Origin: Nostoc mirabile CHAB5784 | GTDB taxonomy: Bacteria; Cyanobacteriota; Cyanobacteriia; Cyanobacteriales; Nostocaceae | Assembly (NCBI RefSeq): GCF_020829645.1 | Contig: NZ_JAIVFS010000026.1 | Coordinates: 1-64,000 of the forward strand | Length of the DNA stretch: 64,000 nucleotides | Direction of reading: 5' to 3' | Shown: positions 34,900 to 44,601 of the stretch, piece after piece | Numbering within the stretch: position 1 is the stretch's first letter | Layout of the letters: the number at the start of each line of letters is the position of its first letter | Notes under the pieces: generated by a model | Told to the model about the DNA's origin: nothing | What the model saw: only the letters and a program-made list of their open reading frames with translations | The model's database searches: none | Made by a program: the position numbers and the translations under genes

Positions 34900-35981
34900 G
34901 AGATGGAGCAGGGGGAGTAGAGAGAAGTGGGAACGGCGCTACCCTGCTGGTTCTTTGTGTACCCCTACGGTGAAGCAAGCGACGCGTAGCGTCTCGTAGA
35001 GAAGGAGTACCGCTACCATTTCATTACAGCCAGAAAGCGCAAAATTAAAACATACGTGACTTTTGATTTTTGACTTCCGCCTTGCGGTAGTATACGCTTT
35101 GCGGCTTGCCGCAGGCATCTGAACTGACCAGAATTAACAATTCAAAATTCACGCATTCACGCATTCAAACATTTTAGACATTTTCAGACGAAGGCGAATG
35201 CGTCTCTAAGAGTTGAGAAGTGCCAAGCGATAGGTTAAGAGCGTTGTGGCAACTACGTTCGATTTAAACCCCGACTGAAAATGATCGGAGGCGGAGTGGC
35301 TCCGACTCCGCACTACGTGTAATGGTTGGGGTCTTAAACCCTTTGATTTCCGATAAAAAGGTACAGAGTAACTAAATTTATTTATGGAAAATAAAAAAAT
35401 GTATGTAGTGACACGTAGTGCAAGAAATACTACGTCAAAATAATTCGTAATTTATAATTCGTAATTCGTAATTATTACCCCACGACTGAAGTCGGGGGCC
35501 TAATTGAGGAATAAATTTATTTGTCTCCATAAACTTTAGTTAGGGGCTTGTACCTTTAATTACGAATTACGAATTACGAATTACGAATTAGTAATTATTT
35601 GGTCAGTTGACTCAGAGCAACTAAATTTATTTATGCGCTTGGTAAATTTTTGAATGCGTGAATGCGTGAATGCGTGACTTCCCCGAACGCGAGTGCGTCC
35701 CGTAGGGAAGGGGCTGACGCTGTTCGCGTTCGGGGGGAACAGGCGAGCCGGGAGAGAAGAGGATATAAAAGACCTCTTAAGCGTTGACTGTTGACTTTTG
35801 AATATTTATATCTTGGGATAGATAGCCTAATCTGAGAATCAGTTTAAGGTAAGGTTAATATAGGCGAACTATACAAAAATACTAATAATTAGTGAATGTT
35901 TAAATAGTCGCACAAGGTTACTAGCAGATAAATCTGCCTGCACCTGAAATTTATCTAGAAAACAGAGACAATTCATTCAAG
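34900..35981. other. Repeat-rich non-coding region
   Basis: It holds a GCGTCTCGTAGAGAAG dispersed repeat (about 34988), the second copy of the segment from 32886 (at 35020), an IS605 left-end-like stretch with GCAACTACGTTCG (about 35252), a 23-bp direct-repeat pair (35364-35386 and 35613-35635) around a hairpin of AATTCGT repeats, and a CGAACGCG-type palindrome at about 35685-35735. No gene was found. Confidence 0.6.
35438..35598. repeat. Heptamer-arm hairpin element, copy 1
   Basis: Arms made of AATTCGT repeats on the left and ATTACGA repeats on the right can pair over about 35 bp. Between them are CCCCACGACTGAAGTCGGGGG and GGCTTGTACCT. The same arrangement recurs at 62985-63138. Confidence 0.75.
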
Positions 35982-36629
35982 TTATGCTTCATAGTGAGAC
36001 TTGTTGATTTCATTGAAAGCATAAGAAGCGATCGCTAAACTAACCTTTGCTTTCTCTACTTCTGATAAAGCTGTCCACTGGCTATTTTGAAGATTACTGA
36101 GTGCAGATGCGGCGTTATGAGATTCGCTACTTCGCATAGCGTAAGCAAAAGGACGAGCTAAAACTAAAAGATCCTCTGTTCTCCAATTTGGTAGTACTGT
36201 CTGAACACACTCAACCAGTTGTTCACCGATTGATTGCTGGGCAGCAAGAATTTCAGCAGCTTTGGTGGCGATGGCATTGAGCAATGCTTGGGGGACACAG
36301 GCGGCAAAAGTAATAGATAATGTTTCTTGAAGATTAAGCACTAGTGCTTGTTGGGGATTGTGATTAGAGTCTGACTCCACAAAGACGCCAGACCAAAGTG
36401 TGTCTAGATGGCTATAAAAATCTTCTGATCGCGTTGTCAGTTCTTCCTCAAGCAAATCTTGCATTCCGAACTGTTGTTCTAATTCGTCAAAATAAGCTTC
36501 TGACTCTTCATCAGCTGGATTCCAGGGATAGGTAGCATCCTCTGGTTCCAGTAACACTTCTAATAATTCTAAATCTACTTGAGATGGCAAAGAAGAGAAA
36601 GTGTCTGAGCCGTTAATTTTATTAGCCAT
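35982..36629 (-). CDS. Hypothetical acidic protein downstream of the CHAT-FHA gene
   Basis: A 215-residue protein of unknown family. It is strongly acidic in the first 90 residues (LLEVLLEPEDATYPWNPADE, then EEELTTRSEDF) and alanine-rich and helical afterwards. No signal peptide, metal site or membrane segment is seen. It lies 155 bp downstream of the CHAT-FHA gene on the same strand and could be its third operon member, perhaps a substrate or regulator (inference). Confidence 0.7.
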   Translation of the reverse strand: MANKINGSDTFSSLPSQVDLELLEVLLEPEDATYPWNPADEESEAYFDELEQQFGMQDLLEEELTTRSEDFYSHLDTLWSGVFVESDSNHNPQQALVLNLQETLSITFAACVPQALLNAIATKAAEILAAQQSIGEQLVECVQTVLPNWRTEDLLVLARPFAYAMRSSESHNAASALSNLQNSQWTALSEVEKAKVSLAIASYAFNEINKSHYEA

Positions 36630-36784
36630 TTTTCATTGCCTCACAATTATTTGGTGGTATTGACAACTACAATTCCTCAGAAGAGATTTCCGCAAAAATA
36701 GTCGAATTTTTCTATGTTTCTATAGTAAAAACAAATTTTAAAGGTTGATGATAAAGACTCAAATTTATTTCTGCAATAGCTCTG

Positions 36785-38365
36785 CTAGGAGTCTTCAATA
36801 ATAAACTCCCAGGTTTCAGCTCTAGCGCTTCCAAACTTTAACTGCATTCCCGATTTCAATGGGACTTCCTCTCGGAGGATTTGTTGCCAACCATTAGGGC
36901 CTAAAAACCAGGTTGTCCCGTAGGTGGAAAAATCTTGCAAATAATAACTTCGCACCAATGTAGCATCAGTTAGAGTATTGCGGCAGAAAATTTCGGCGTG
37001 GCGTTTGGATACAGATGGTTCAGGGATGACAATATCATTGTCTTGCGTGCGACCGATGCGGGTGACTCCATAACGCAGTATCCAGGTTTTACCTTTTGGG
37101 GCGAGCGATCGCAACGAAGCAGCCGGAAGCGGGGAACCTATATCAGGAATGGCTGTATCTGGTACTTCGGTAATACCTTCATCTAGATTCTTAATTAGTT
37201 CGCCATTAAAATCTGGATGAAGGTAGAGAACAGGCAAAGTCCAAGCAGGTTGATTAAATTTATACAATGTTAACAACTCTTGCCTAGCCTGGGCTACGGC
37301 TTCATCAATTGGTTTGTGCGATCGCAAAGCTTCGGTAAAGGCTTGAATAAAACTGTGGCTTTCTTGGTCTGCGATTTCATCACGCATCCCCAAAACCGCA
37401 GGCACACCATGACGAATCAGCACTTCTGCTAAACTGCTGGCAGGTATAGCTTGATGATTGATAGCAGCTGGTTGTGCGCCCCAACAGGCGTTGAAAACTG
37501 CTAATTTCACACCTGTACGGGTCAATACTTGCGCCAATTCTATCCCATTCAGGGGCATATCTGGTCGCAAAAACAGTAACCCCCCATCTGGGTCTGGCAA
37601 ACCATGTCCAGCGTAAAAGAAAACATTGTATGCTCTGGTTTCTAATTCTTGAATTAACTCTTGTGGAGTTGGTTGTAGGAGTTGATTCACTATACAAGGT
37701 GCATATCTTTGGAAATTACCACCCACAGACGTATCTACAAGAGTTTGCTGTAAAATAGCAGCTTCTTGTTCTAGTTGCAGCTTGTCATCATGACCTAAAA
37801 CCAGCAAAATATTTAAAGCTTTGTCAGTTCGCAAATAGGGTAAAGCGTCAACTTCAGTGCTGGTGCGACTAAATAGCAAATCTTGGGAGAGAGACATAGC
37901 CGATTGACCAGGTTCACGCTGCATAATTTCCCAAGGGAGAGCGATCAGATGGGGGTCGCGGATTTCTAATCGGAAGCGCAAACGTGTATGCTGACCCATA
38001 GCAATACCGCGACTGCGTTCTAGACTACCAAGAATTTGCCCGTCAAATATCCAGCGCCATAAATTCATTCCCAAGTTTTGCATTAGACGACTGCTGTAGG
38101 GGCCAGTGGTTTGACCTGAAGGGGGAGAAATCCAATCTATGGGGAATGGGTTGGCTTTTTGAGATGTTGAGTTTGGGGAAATATCTAAGCGACTATGACC
38201 AGCAAACATCTGCTGCCATTCTTGCCAGACTTGATTGAGTTCATCAGGCCATACACAGTCACGTAAAACGTAGCCACTGGGATAGGGAGCTTTGACCACC
38301 CAAATGGCGAAGTTGTCAGTGCCAGTGTTTAGGAGACGGGCGATCGCCAAATTCAGGGATGGCAT
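36785..38365 (-). CDS. CHAT (caspase-like) protease with C-terminal FHA domain
   Basis: A 526-residue protein. The CHAT domain covers about residues 125-385, with the catalytic dyad His254 (YAGHGLPD) and Cys294 (FNACWGAQ). It is preceded by a beta-rich region with the sequence LRFRLEIRDPHLIALPWEIM, typical of CHAT proteins. The C-terminal FHA domain (about 428-515) has GRTQDNDIVI and SVSKRHAEIF, the phosphothreonine-reading residues. CHAT proteases in prokaryotes act in regulated proteolysis, cell death or phage defence (family knowledge). The FHA domain suggests control by a Ser/Thr kinase. It lies 145 bp downstream of a PP2C phosphatase gene on the same strand. Confidence 0.9.
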   Translation of the reverse strand: MPSLNLAIARLLNTGTDNFAIWVVKAPYPSGYVLRDCVWPDELNQVWQEWQQMFAGHSRLDISPNSTSQKANPFPIDWISPPSGQTTGPYSSRLMQNLGMNLWRWIFDGQILGSLERSRGIAMGQHTRLRFRLEIRDPHLIALPWEIMQREPGQSAMSLSQDLLFSRTSTEVDALPYLRTDKALNILLVLGHDDKLQLEQEAAILQQTLVDTSVGGNFQRYAPCIVNQLLQPTPQELIQELETRAYNVFFYAGHGLPDPDGGLLFLRPDMPLNGIELAQVLTRTGVKLAVFNACWGAQPAAINHQAIPASSLAEVLIRHGVPAVLGMRDEIADQESHSFIQAFTEALRSHKPIDEAVAQARQELLTLYKFNQPAWTLPVLYLHPDFNGELIKNLDEGITEVPDTAIPDIGSPLPAASLRSLAPKGKTWILRYGVTRIGRTQDNDIVIPEPSVSKRHAEIFCRNTLTDATLVRSYYLQDFSTYGTTWFLGPNGWQQILREEVPLKSGMQLKFGSARAETWEFIIEDS

Positions 38366-38510
38366 GGATTCATTAAAATAAAAACTAAAATAAATAATTT
38401 CAAATAAGAATTCTCCAAGGTGAAAACTTTCTACTTTTTTACCTTGTAAGTTTTTACTCTGATGTTACCTGTTATTATTCCAGGTTTCTACCAGTTTATA
38501 GATTATTTCA

Positions 38511-40787
38511 TTAAGTTGGACTGCTATCGTCGTCGGGTGGTTGAGTAACTGGTGGTTGTGTGACGGTTGTACATGGACTTGGTACATCTTCTGGTAAAAT
38601 AGAGACGCCAAAGCGTTTCAGCTGGGATAAGTCCAGCAATACTGTTTCCGGCAAAGGTTTTGAATTTGATGAAACTGAGGAAGTTACTGCTGGATTATTA
38701 GTATTAGCTGGAGTTTGTGTGCTTTTATTAGCACAGACTCGCATAGACACGGAAAAATTAAGAGAAGCAGGTTTAGGATTTGGTTTTGTGTTGATAACTT
38801 CTAAAAAAGCTCCAGGGGGAAGGGATTGGTTGTTTCCCAAGGGGATTTGATTGTTGGTTTTAATTACCCAGCCAGGAGAAAGGTTAGCAAGCGATCGGGC
38901 TGCGGGTGTCGATTCGATGCTAGGGTTTTGAGTTTGTAAGGGATTGGAAAAAACTGGAAAGGCTCCTGATGGCGATCGCAGTTGCCTCACGAACAATCCT
39001 AAACCTCCTGCTGCTACCACAAATATTAAGGGAACAATCCACTGTAGCGGTAAACCGGAACTTTTAGCAGGCTCAGTGTCTGGAATCACCTGAGTTTTGT
39101 GGTTTGGGCTACCTAAAAGTGTCGCATCTGTCGCTCTGGATGCAAAATCAACAGTTTTGGCAGAATAACTCTCTGGAATGGAGGCTTTAATCGTGATTTC
39201 TGGTTCCCAGTATTGGACTTGATAATGAACTAAAGCGATGGTGACATTATCGTGTCCATTCTTAGTGTTAGCGATTTCAACTAATCTATCCGCAACATTA
39301 CCTATAGGGGCTTCCCCAGCTAGAATCGGCAAGATTTCTGTTTCCCAGTACTCCTCCACCCGATCAAAATCACTCAAACCATCGGATGTGAGCAGAAAAA
39401 CAGCATCTTCGTCGAGCATAAACCGCCCAGATGTGGGATGCAATGAAGTGCTGGGTCCCATGCCCAAAGCCTGGACGAGAGAGCCAGCAGAACTTTGTTG
39501 TACAGCCTCGCGGTAAATGGCATAGCCTAGCCGCACCTCGCGGGAGGCAACATCATCGTCCAGGGTAACTTGATAACAGCCGTGGCGGGTAATCCAGTAA
39601 GCACGACTATCACCGACGTGGGTAATGTACATTTCATGAGCAACAGGCAATGCCATTACTAAAGTCGTGCCCATCCGCTGCCGCCCTTGGCGATTTTCAC
39701 TGTCATTGCGCTGACTAATTTTGTCATTAGCAATTGCCACTGCCTTTTCTAGGTCATTAAGTAGCAGTGAGGGATCTATATGGTCGTAGGGAACTTTTGT
39801 TAGTTGCTGTACCTGCTGCTGGATCGTTTCAATGGCTAAATTTGATGCGACATTGCCACCCTCGTGCCCACCGATGCCATCACAGACAATTGCTAAGGCT
39901 GTTGGCTGGGGTGGTTTGCTCACCAGAGTTCCACTGGGTGGGCTACAGGCATCTTCGTTACGTTGGCGGCTTGGCCCGGTATCGGTTTTGGTGATAATTT
40001 TGATTGTGGGTGTTTGCGATCGCCCTAACCCAGCTAGTGCGCGATCTAAAACTCCGATTAATTGATCGGTTGAATTAATCTTTCCCTGAATTAAGGAAAG
40101 GCTAACCTCATTAACAAATTCAGTTATGGCTGGTTTAGCACCACTAACCAACTGCTGCCAAAATTCACCTAATTGGGGCAATTCTGGTGATGTTGCTGCA
40201 TCGAAACGCAATTCTAACAAACGGACTAATGATCCTTCTACCCTTAATACATAAGAGTCAAGCAAGCTAGATGCGACACCTTCACTTGCAAGAGGTTGCC
40301 ACAGATGAGCTATTTGCCATAACCAATTGAGTTGGCGCATCGATGTTGCATCACGCCAAGCGGTGGTTAACTCGCTGGCCAACTGGACTTGTTGGATTTT
40401 GTCATCTACTAACAATGGAGGTTTTTCTAAAAGTAATATTTCTCGATGGGAAGGCCCGTCACCGAGAAAAAGCACTCCATATACCTGCGGTACGTGTAAC
40501 CGGTAGGGAATGAGTCTCAGGTAAGCTTTTAGAGGCTGCAAATTATCTAACTCAGGTGTTAGCGCTAATAAACCAGGTTTCGTATCTAAAAGAAGAAATT
40601 TATCAAGGACTAAATAGCGATCGGCTAATATTTCTCCAGGGCTACCCACACTAGGGCCATCTACCACAGCCCAGAGGTAATTTTTGGTTAGGGGCGTGGA
40701 ACATCGCAGGCAAAACTTGTGAGTCAGGGGGTTGGCAGCCTGACAATTTTCATTTGTACAGTAGAGCGTTGCCGCGTCATTTTCCAT
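38511..40787 (-). CDS. Zinc-ribbon, kinase-like, PP2C phosphatase fusion with C-terminal membrane segment
   Basis: A 758-residue protein. Residues 10-29 form a zinc ribbon (Cys10, Cys15, Cys26, Cys29) of the type that begins cyanobacterial Ser/Thr kinases. Residues about 55-230 resemble a degenerate kinase fold (ADRYLVLDKFLLLDT at the start) without the catalytic lysine, HRD or DFG motifs. That reading is inference. The PP2C phosphatase domain covers about 262-525, with metal residues in RNEDA (278-279), CDGIGG (303), SDGLSD (469) and GHDNVT (513). A single membrane helix lies at about 572-595, followed by a Pro/Ser/Thr-rich exported tail ending at residue 758. It likely dephosphorylates Ser/Thr targets of the FHA-containing neighbours. 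Confidence 0.88.
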   Translation of the reverse strand: MENDAATLYCTNENCQAANPLTHKFCLRCSTPLTKNYLWAVVDGPSVGSPGEILADRYLVLDKFLLLDTKPGLLALTPELDNLQPLKAYLRLIPYRLHVPQVYGVLFLGDGPSHREILLLEKPPLLVDDKIQQVQLASELTTAWRDATSMRQLNWLWQIAHLWQPLASEGVASSLLDSYVLRVEGSLVRLLELRFDAATSPELPQLGEFWQQLVSGAKPAITEFVNEVSLSLIQGKINSTDQLIGVLDRALAGLGRSQTPTIKIITKTDTGPSRQRNEDACSPPSGTLVSKPPQPTALAIVCDGIGGHEGGNVASNLAIETIQQQVQQLTKVPYDHIDPSLLLNDLEKAVAIANDKISQRNDSENRQGRQRMGTTLVMALPVAHEMYITHVGDSRAYWITRHGCYQVTLDDDVASREVRLGYAIYREAVQQSSAGSLVQALGMGPSTSLHPTSGRFMLDEDAVFLLTSDGLSDFDRVEEYWETEILPILAGEAPIGNVADRLVEIANTKNGHDNVTIALVHYQVQYWEPEITIKASIPESYSAKTVDFASRATDATLLGSPNHKTQVIPDTEPAKSSGLPLQWIVPLIFVVAAGGLGLFVRQLRSPSGAFPVFSNPLQTQNPSIESTPAARSLANLSPGWVIKTNNQIPLGNNQSLPPGAFLEVINTKPNPKPASLNFSVSMRVCANKSTQTPANTNNPAVTSSVSSNSKPLPETVLLDLSQLKRFGVSILPEDVPSPCTTVTQPPVTQPPDDDSSPT

Positions 40788-40961
40788 AGTTTTCGCACCG
40801 GGAAGCGATTGGCAATTTCTTTAACAGCATTATTAGGGACAATCTAGACCGCTCATCTTTCTTAAACTTGACATACCCAGACTTTAGATAATGATTTTAG
40901 CTGGCGGATATCAGCAGGTGCTAATACTTACTTATCCAAAGAATACGCTCCTAACTCAACC

Positions 40962-41155
40962 CTACAGCCTCATCATAGCTTCTATTGCTCTGTGACTCTC
41001 CATCGCCAAAGCAACTAACTCCAACCCTGTTACCAAAGCATAACCCAAGCATAACTGCGCCCCAAGCTTTTGCTGAATTACCCCATCATCAAGAGACAGA
41101 TAATCTTGGTATTTATTTAGTTTATAAGTAGGATAGCAACAATTAACTTTAATTA
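40962..41155 (-). pseudogene. Gene remnant without a start codon
   Basis: A minus-strand frame of about 64 codons ends KLGAQLCLGYALVTGLELVA, then LAMESHRAIEAMMRL and a stop. The amphipathic, gene-like text contrasts with the surrounding repeats. No start codon or ribosome site precedes it and a stop closes the frame upstream. It is probably the 3' end of a lost gene. The family was not recognised. Confidence 0.4.
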
Positions 41156-41712
41156 AGAATTAAGATAATTAAATATACTTTTAGCAGAAGTACCTGACTA
41201 ATGAAGTGGCTTTAAGCTGACTTTTGATGGTATCTAGAAACCTCTCTTCTATTTCTCTCTCCTACAACGAGGAGAAACTGCGCCCTTGCGGCTCTACCCA
41301 CTTGTTCGCTCTTAGCCAGGACTTAGGCAAAAATTGCTAAAAAGCTTAATTTATCGAACCGCCCTTCGGGTGACGCTCGTTCGCCCTTGGCGTCTCCCCT
41401 TGGGAGAAGACTCGCTACCGCTACGCTAACACCAGTCACCTACGGCGGGAAACCCGCCTACAGCGCTGGTTCACCAAGACGCCTTCTGGTGCGTCGGCTT
41501 CCGCCAACGCGCAGCGTCTCGTAGAGAAGAACGCCGAGAATTCGTAGACTGTGCGTAAGTCCTGTTAGCGTTCCTGCAGGGTAGCATGTGGCGTCAGAGA
41601 CTTTTAATTTTCCCCCTTCCTGCGTTGGGAAGGGGGTTAGGTTTTTGGTGGACTTTTCCAGGTGATCTGAATTGTCAGAAAGGTTCAGCCAGATCGGTAC
41701 CAACTCATTGGC
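41156..41712. other. Dispersed-repeat region between the phosphatase and ndhM genes
   Basis: It contains GCGTCTCCCCTTGGGAGAAG (about 41389) and GCAGCGTCTCGTAGAGAAG (about 41511) repeats and short palindromes. The 81-codon frame at 41458-41703 runs through these and is not called. No RNA gene or promoter was recognised. Confidence 0.55.
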
Positions 41713-42060
41713 TTATTGTTTGTCGTCAATTGCAACTTGGGGGACTCCCATGCTGTAATTGGTAACGCGGGCAGATAGATTGTAGCTGATTTCGCCGAGT
41801 TGCAGGAGCGATCGCAGATAATGCTCTAAGTCTGACCCAACACGGCGCAAGTTATAGTCTGTGAGGTCTGCGCCACTAGATGCTTCTACTAGTTCATCAA
41901 ATTTTCGATAAACTTTTTGCAGCGCATCTTCATTCCAGTTAAATTCGTTATCTGGGTCAATATCTAACGTTAAAACCTGTTCACTGGGAATCAGTTCGCC
42001 ATCCCGGTCAATTTCGCCTGCAAAAATGCGGACATGCCGGGTTGTGGACTTGAGCAGCAT
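41713..42060 (-). CDS. ndhM: NAD(P)H-quinone oxidoreductase subunit M
   Basis: A 115-residue subunit of the cyanobacterial NDH-1 complex, which works in cyclic electron flow and respiration at thylakoid membranes. The family text is unmistakable: LTLDIDPDNEFNWNEDALQK, then DELVEASSGADLTDYNLRRV, then ISYNLSARVTNYSMG. The start at 42060 (MLLKSTTRHVRIF) is preferred because it matches other NdhM proteins. An ATG four codons upstream is also open. It is a single gene read leftward. Confidence 0.96.
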   Translation of the reverse strand: MLLKSTTRHVRIFAGEIDRDGELIPSEQVLTLDIDPDNEFNWNEDALQKVYRKFDELVEASSGADLTDYNLRRVGSDLEHYLRSLLQLGEISYNLSARVTNYSMGVPQVAIDDKQ

Positions 42061-42946
42061 CGGGTTATCCATAAAAGGGTGTAAGATTTGGGTGGATTAC
42101 ACTGAAATTATTGTAAACGGTATATTCAAGCTTGAATGCTCTCAATTTACAAGCTTTGAACGCAGTTTCAAAAGGGTATATTGAATGGGCATAAGTAAAA
42201 ATATCACCTGTACTGATTAACTTACTACTTCTGTTAGGAGTTGAAGACACAATTAGCAGCTAGTACTGACAGTAGTCCAATTATTATCCTGTAAAAATTA
42301 CTGTGAAAAGTATTTTTATTTGGCGTATACAAAGAAGTCAAAGCGGTGTGCTAATCTTACCTACTGCTAAGATTTTCGTACTTATGAAGTCTAAAAGCCA
42401 GTAGGATAAGGCACTCACCACGAATGATTTGATCTGTGTACATTTTTTTATGGAGAACAAAAGTTTTTACCTTAATAATTCTGCTTATCAATTTATTCGG
42501 ATTTTTCTATTGCAAAAAACGTACATCAAGTAATTTTACTGAATAGGGCTACATCGACCTCTGGCTTTAATAAGTTCAAAAAAATTAAGCGATTTTACTT
42601 ACGTATAAACACCAAAATTAAAGTAACAAGTCAAACTGTTGTTGACGTTAACATAAAGTTGATGTAAAAAGCTTTAAAAAGACCGGACAACTTCTTACAG
42701 AAACTTTATTGTGTAGAATCTTAAAAACTGAATAATAGTTATGGTTTACCATAAGCTACATCTGGCACAAGAACATCAAAATCTAGCTTGAAAATAAAAC
42801 ATAGGAGACTGAAATGGAATACAAAGGTGATTGATGAAGAAAAATTCTTAATTCAAGCACTTTGGATTCAAAGAAGATATAAAGAATTTTGCTGGGCATC
42901 TACCTCCTTATCCTCATGACCACCAAGTAAAGGAATCTCAATAGCT
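42061..42946. other. Long leader region upstream of the heterocyst regulator
   Basis: An AT-rich, gene-free stretch. No GTA-N8-TAC NtcA box and no HetR-type palindrome was found in it. The final 30 bp contain AAAGGA, a plausible ribosome site, near the ATG at 42947. Confidence 0.5.
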
Positions 42947-43231
42947 ATGAACTCCAAAGCATTACCACGCCAAATAAATAATCTCGAAGTAGGTGTTTAT
43001 GAATGCGAAATCCATCTCAAATTCCGATTGATTGAGGAAAAAAGTCTATTGGGCGATCGCGAACAACTGTTACAAGTGTTACTTGATGCCTTGACCGAGG
43101 GTTCTGACGACTTTCTAGAGACACTGCAAGCGTCTGTTAAAGCGCAGGAAGTGTCCGAGTTCAAAGCCTCACCTCAAATGCGACGCCAGTTGATGCGCTT
43201 GCGTAATGCTGCTGAAAATCCGCCAACTTAA
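42947..43231 (+). CDS. Npun_R1517/Asr1734-type heterocyst differentiation regulator
   Basis: A 94-residue protein with the family text LPRQINNLEVGVYECEIHLK, then FRLIEEKSLLGDREQLLQVL, then LDALTEGSDDFLETLQASVK. This small cyanobacterial family (Asr1734 in Anabaena, Npun_R1517 in N. punctiforme) has been reported to affect heterocyst differentiation, with extra copies suppressing it (from memory). A DNA-binding domain is not obvious. In N. punctiforme the gene lies near the nitrate operon, as it does here within 13 kb. The long upstream region suggests complex regulation. Confidence 0.85.
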   Translation: MNSKALPRQINNLEVGVYECEIHLKFRLIEEKSLLGDREQLLQVLLDALTEGSDDFLETLQASVKAQEVSEFKASPQMRRQLMRLRNAAENPPT

Positions 43232-43371
43232 AGGTATAATTTAAGTAGTAAAAAAACATGAATTGGGCATCAAATCAAATGTTGATCGCGTGGCCCCGTT
43301 GCAATAAAAACTAAGCAGCAAGTAGAATTCATAAAATATTGTGATTTCTAGTTTGTGAAAGTCTTATTTAG

Positions 43372-43560
43372 CAGCACAGAGTCCCAGGAACAGTTTCTTC
43401 TATTAAAAACTTTGTAGCAAAGGATACTGGTAGAATCTCAGAGCAAATTCAGCCGGGTGCATTTTACCGAGTTTTTATCAAAACATTGCAGGAACAAGAA
43501 AACCCTGTGTCTTTACAGATGGGGAATTGGACAACAGGCGCGAATTCAATGAAAATCTAA
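43372..43560 (+). pseudogene. Possible gene remnant downstream of the heterocyst regulator
   Basis: A start-less frame of about 62 codons reads VPGTVSSIKNFVAKDTGRIS, then EQIQPGAFYRVFIKTLQEQE, then NPVSLQMGNWTTGANSMKI. The composition looks protein-coding and another frame is open just before it, so a frameshifted or truncated gene is likely. The family was not recognised. Confidence 0.35.
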
Positions 43561-43684
43561 AAAGCCAAAGTGAAAATAAATAACCTTACTTTTAGCTTTT
43601 TACTTTAGGTAAGTGCCTGATTTGCTGAAATACTTATGTTTTATTTATTACTGGTAATAGGTTACGGTTTAACAGCCAGTTACC

Positions 43685-43862
43685 TATTACCAATTACCCA
43701 CAAGAAGAGGGCAGGGGGCAGGGGGCAGGGGGCAGGGGGCAGGGGGCAGGGAGCAGGGGAGCAGGGGAGCAGGGTAGCAGGGAGCAAGGGAGAAGAGTTT
43801 TCCCCTCTGCCCCCCGCACCCCGCCCCTCTGCCTCTTTTCAATGCCCAATGCCCAATGCCCA
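43685..43862. repeat. G-rich/C-rich short tandem repeat block
   Basis: It consists of copies of GGGCAGG, then 'gcagggagcaagggagaag', then CCCCTCTGCC and AATGCCC repeats. It is the intergenic counterpart of the block inside the gene at 14028. The AATGCCC copies run up to the 3' end of the response-regulator gene. Confidence 0.8.
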
Positions 43863-43875
43863 ATTCAAAAGCTGT

Positions 43876-44571
43876 CTATTTAGCAAGACCGTGTTCTAGG
43901 GCGAAACGGACTAACTCTGTACGGCTATTGGTGCCAGTTTTACTAAACAAACGGCTGACGTATTTTTCTACATTGCGGACGCTGGTTTCCAAGCGACGGG
44001 CGATTTCTTTGTTCATTAACCCTTCAGCGACCAAGTTCAAAACACTTTGTTCTCTAGGAGTCAAATCAATTTTGAAAGGGGCTGGCGATTGGGAAATGGC
44101 ATTTCTTTGAGTTAACAATGCCTTAATTTGGGCAATCTGATTGGCTAGTTCAGCAATATCAGGGGTTTCAACGTCATCTCCGGTAGTTGAAGCCTTAGCG
44201 GCACGGCGGGCTAGCAAATTTTCGACTATAGCCACTAACTCGTCTGGATCGAAGGGTTTGGGTAGATAGGCATCAACACCAGCATGATAGCCTTGGATGC
44301 GATCGCCTGTCATACCTTTAGCAGTTAAAAATACTACCGGGAGTGCTTGGAAGCGGGGGTCTTCTCGCAATTGCTTCAGGAACTGATAGCCATCCACCTG
44401 AGGCATCATGACATCAGAAATCACTAAGTCAGGTGTATTCATCTGCATCCATTCCCAACCTTCAAGGGCGTTACTGGCGACTTGAACGCTGAAACCGCTC
44501 TCTTGCAAATAATCCTTCACGGCTTCCCGTATCCCTGGTTCATCATCCACCAGTAACAATTGTGCTGACAT
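43876..44571 (-). CDS. LuxR/NarL-type response regulator
   Basis: A 231-residue two-component regulator. The receiver domain spans residues 4-118, with phospho-acceptor Asp in LVISDVMMPQVDGYQF, the DDE acidic pair near the N-terminus and Lys in YLPKPFDPDEL. The LuxR-type helix-turn-helix spans about 168-228 (LTPREQSVLNLVAEGLMNKE, then VRNVEKYVSRLFSKTGTNSR). The combination resembles Ycf29-type regulators of cyanobacteria and plastids, but the ortholog is not certain. No sensor kinase lies nearby, as is usual in Nostoc. Confidence 0.9.
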   Translation of the reverse strand: MSAQLLLVDDEPGIREAVKDYLQESGFSVQVASNALEGWEWMQMNTPDLVISDVMMPQVDGYQFLKQLREDPRFQALPVVFLTAKGMTGDRIQGYHAGVDAYLPKPFDPDELVAIVENLLARRAAKASTTGDDVETPDIAELANQIAQIKALLTQRNAISQSPAPFKIDLTPREQSVLNLVAEGLMNKEIARRLETSVRNVEKYVSRLFSKTGTNSRTELVRFALEHGLAK

Positions 44572-44601
44572 TTAAAATTCCCTTGAGTTTTCCTTTTTCC
44601 A

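Noticed and set aside
41458..41703. 81-codon minus-strand frame before ndhM
   Set aside because: It is largely built from GCGTCTC-type dispersed repeats.
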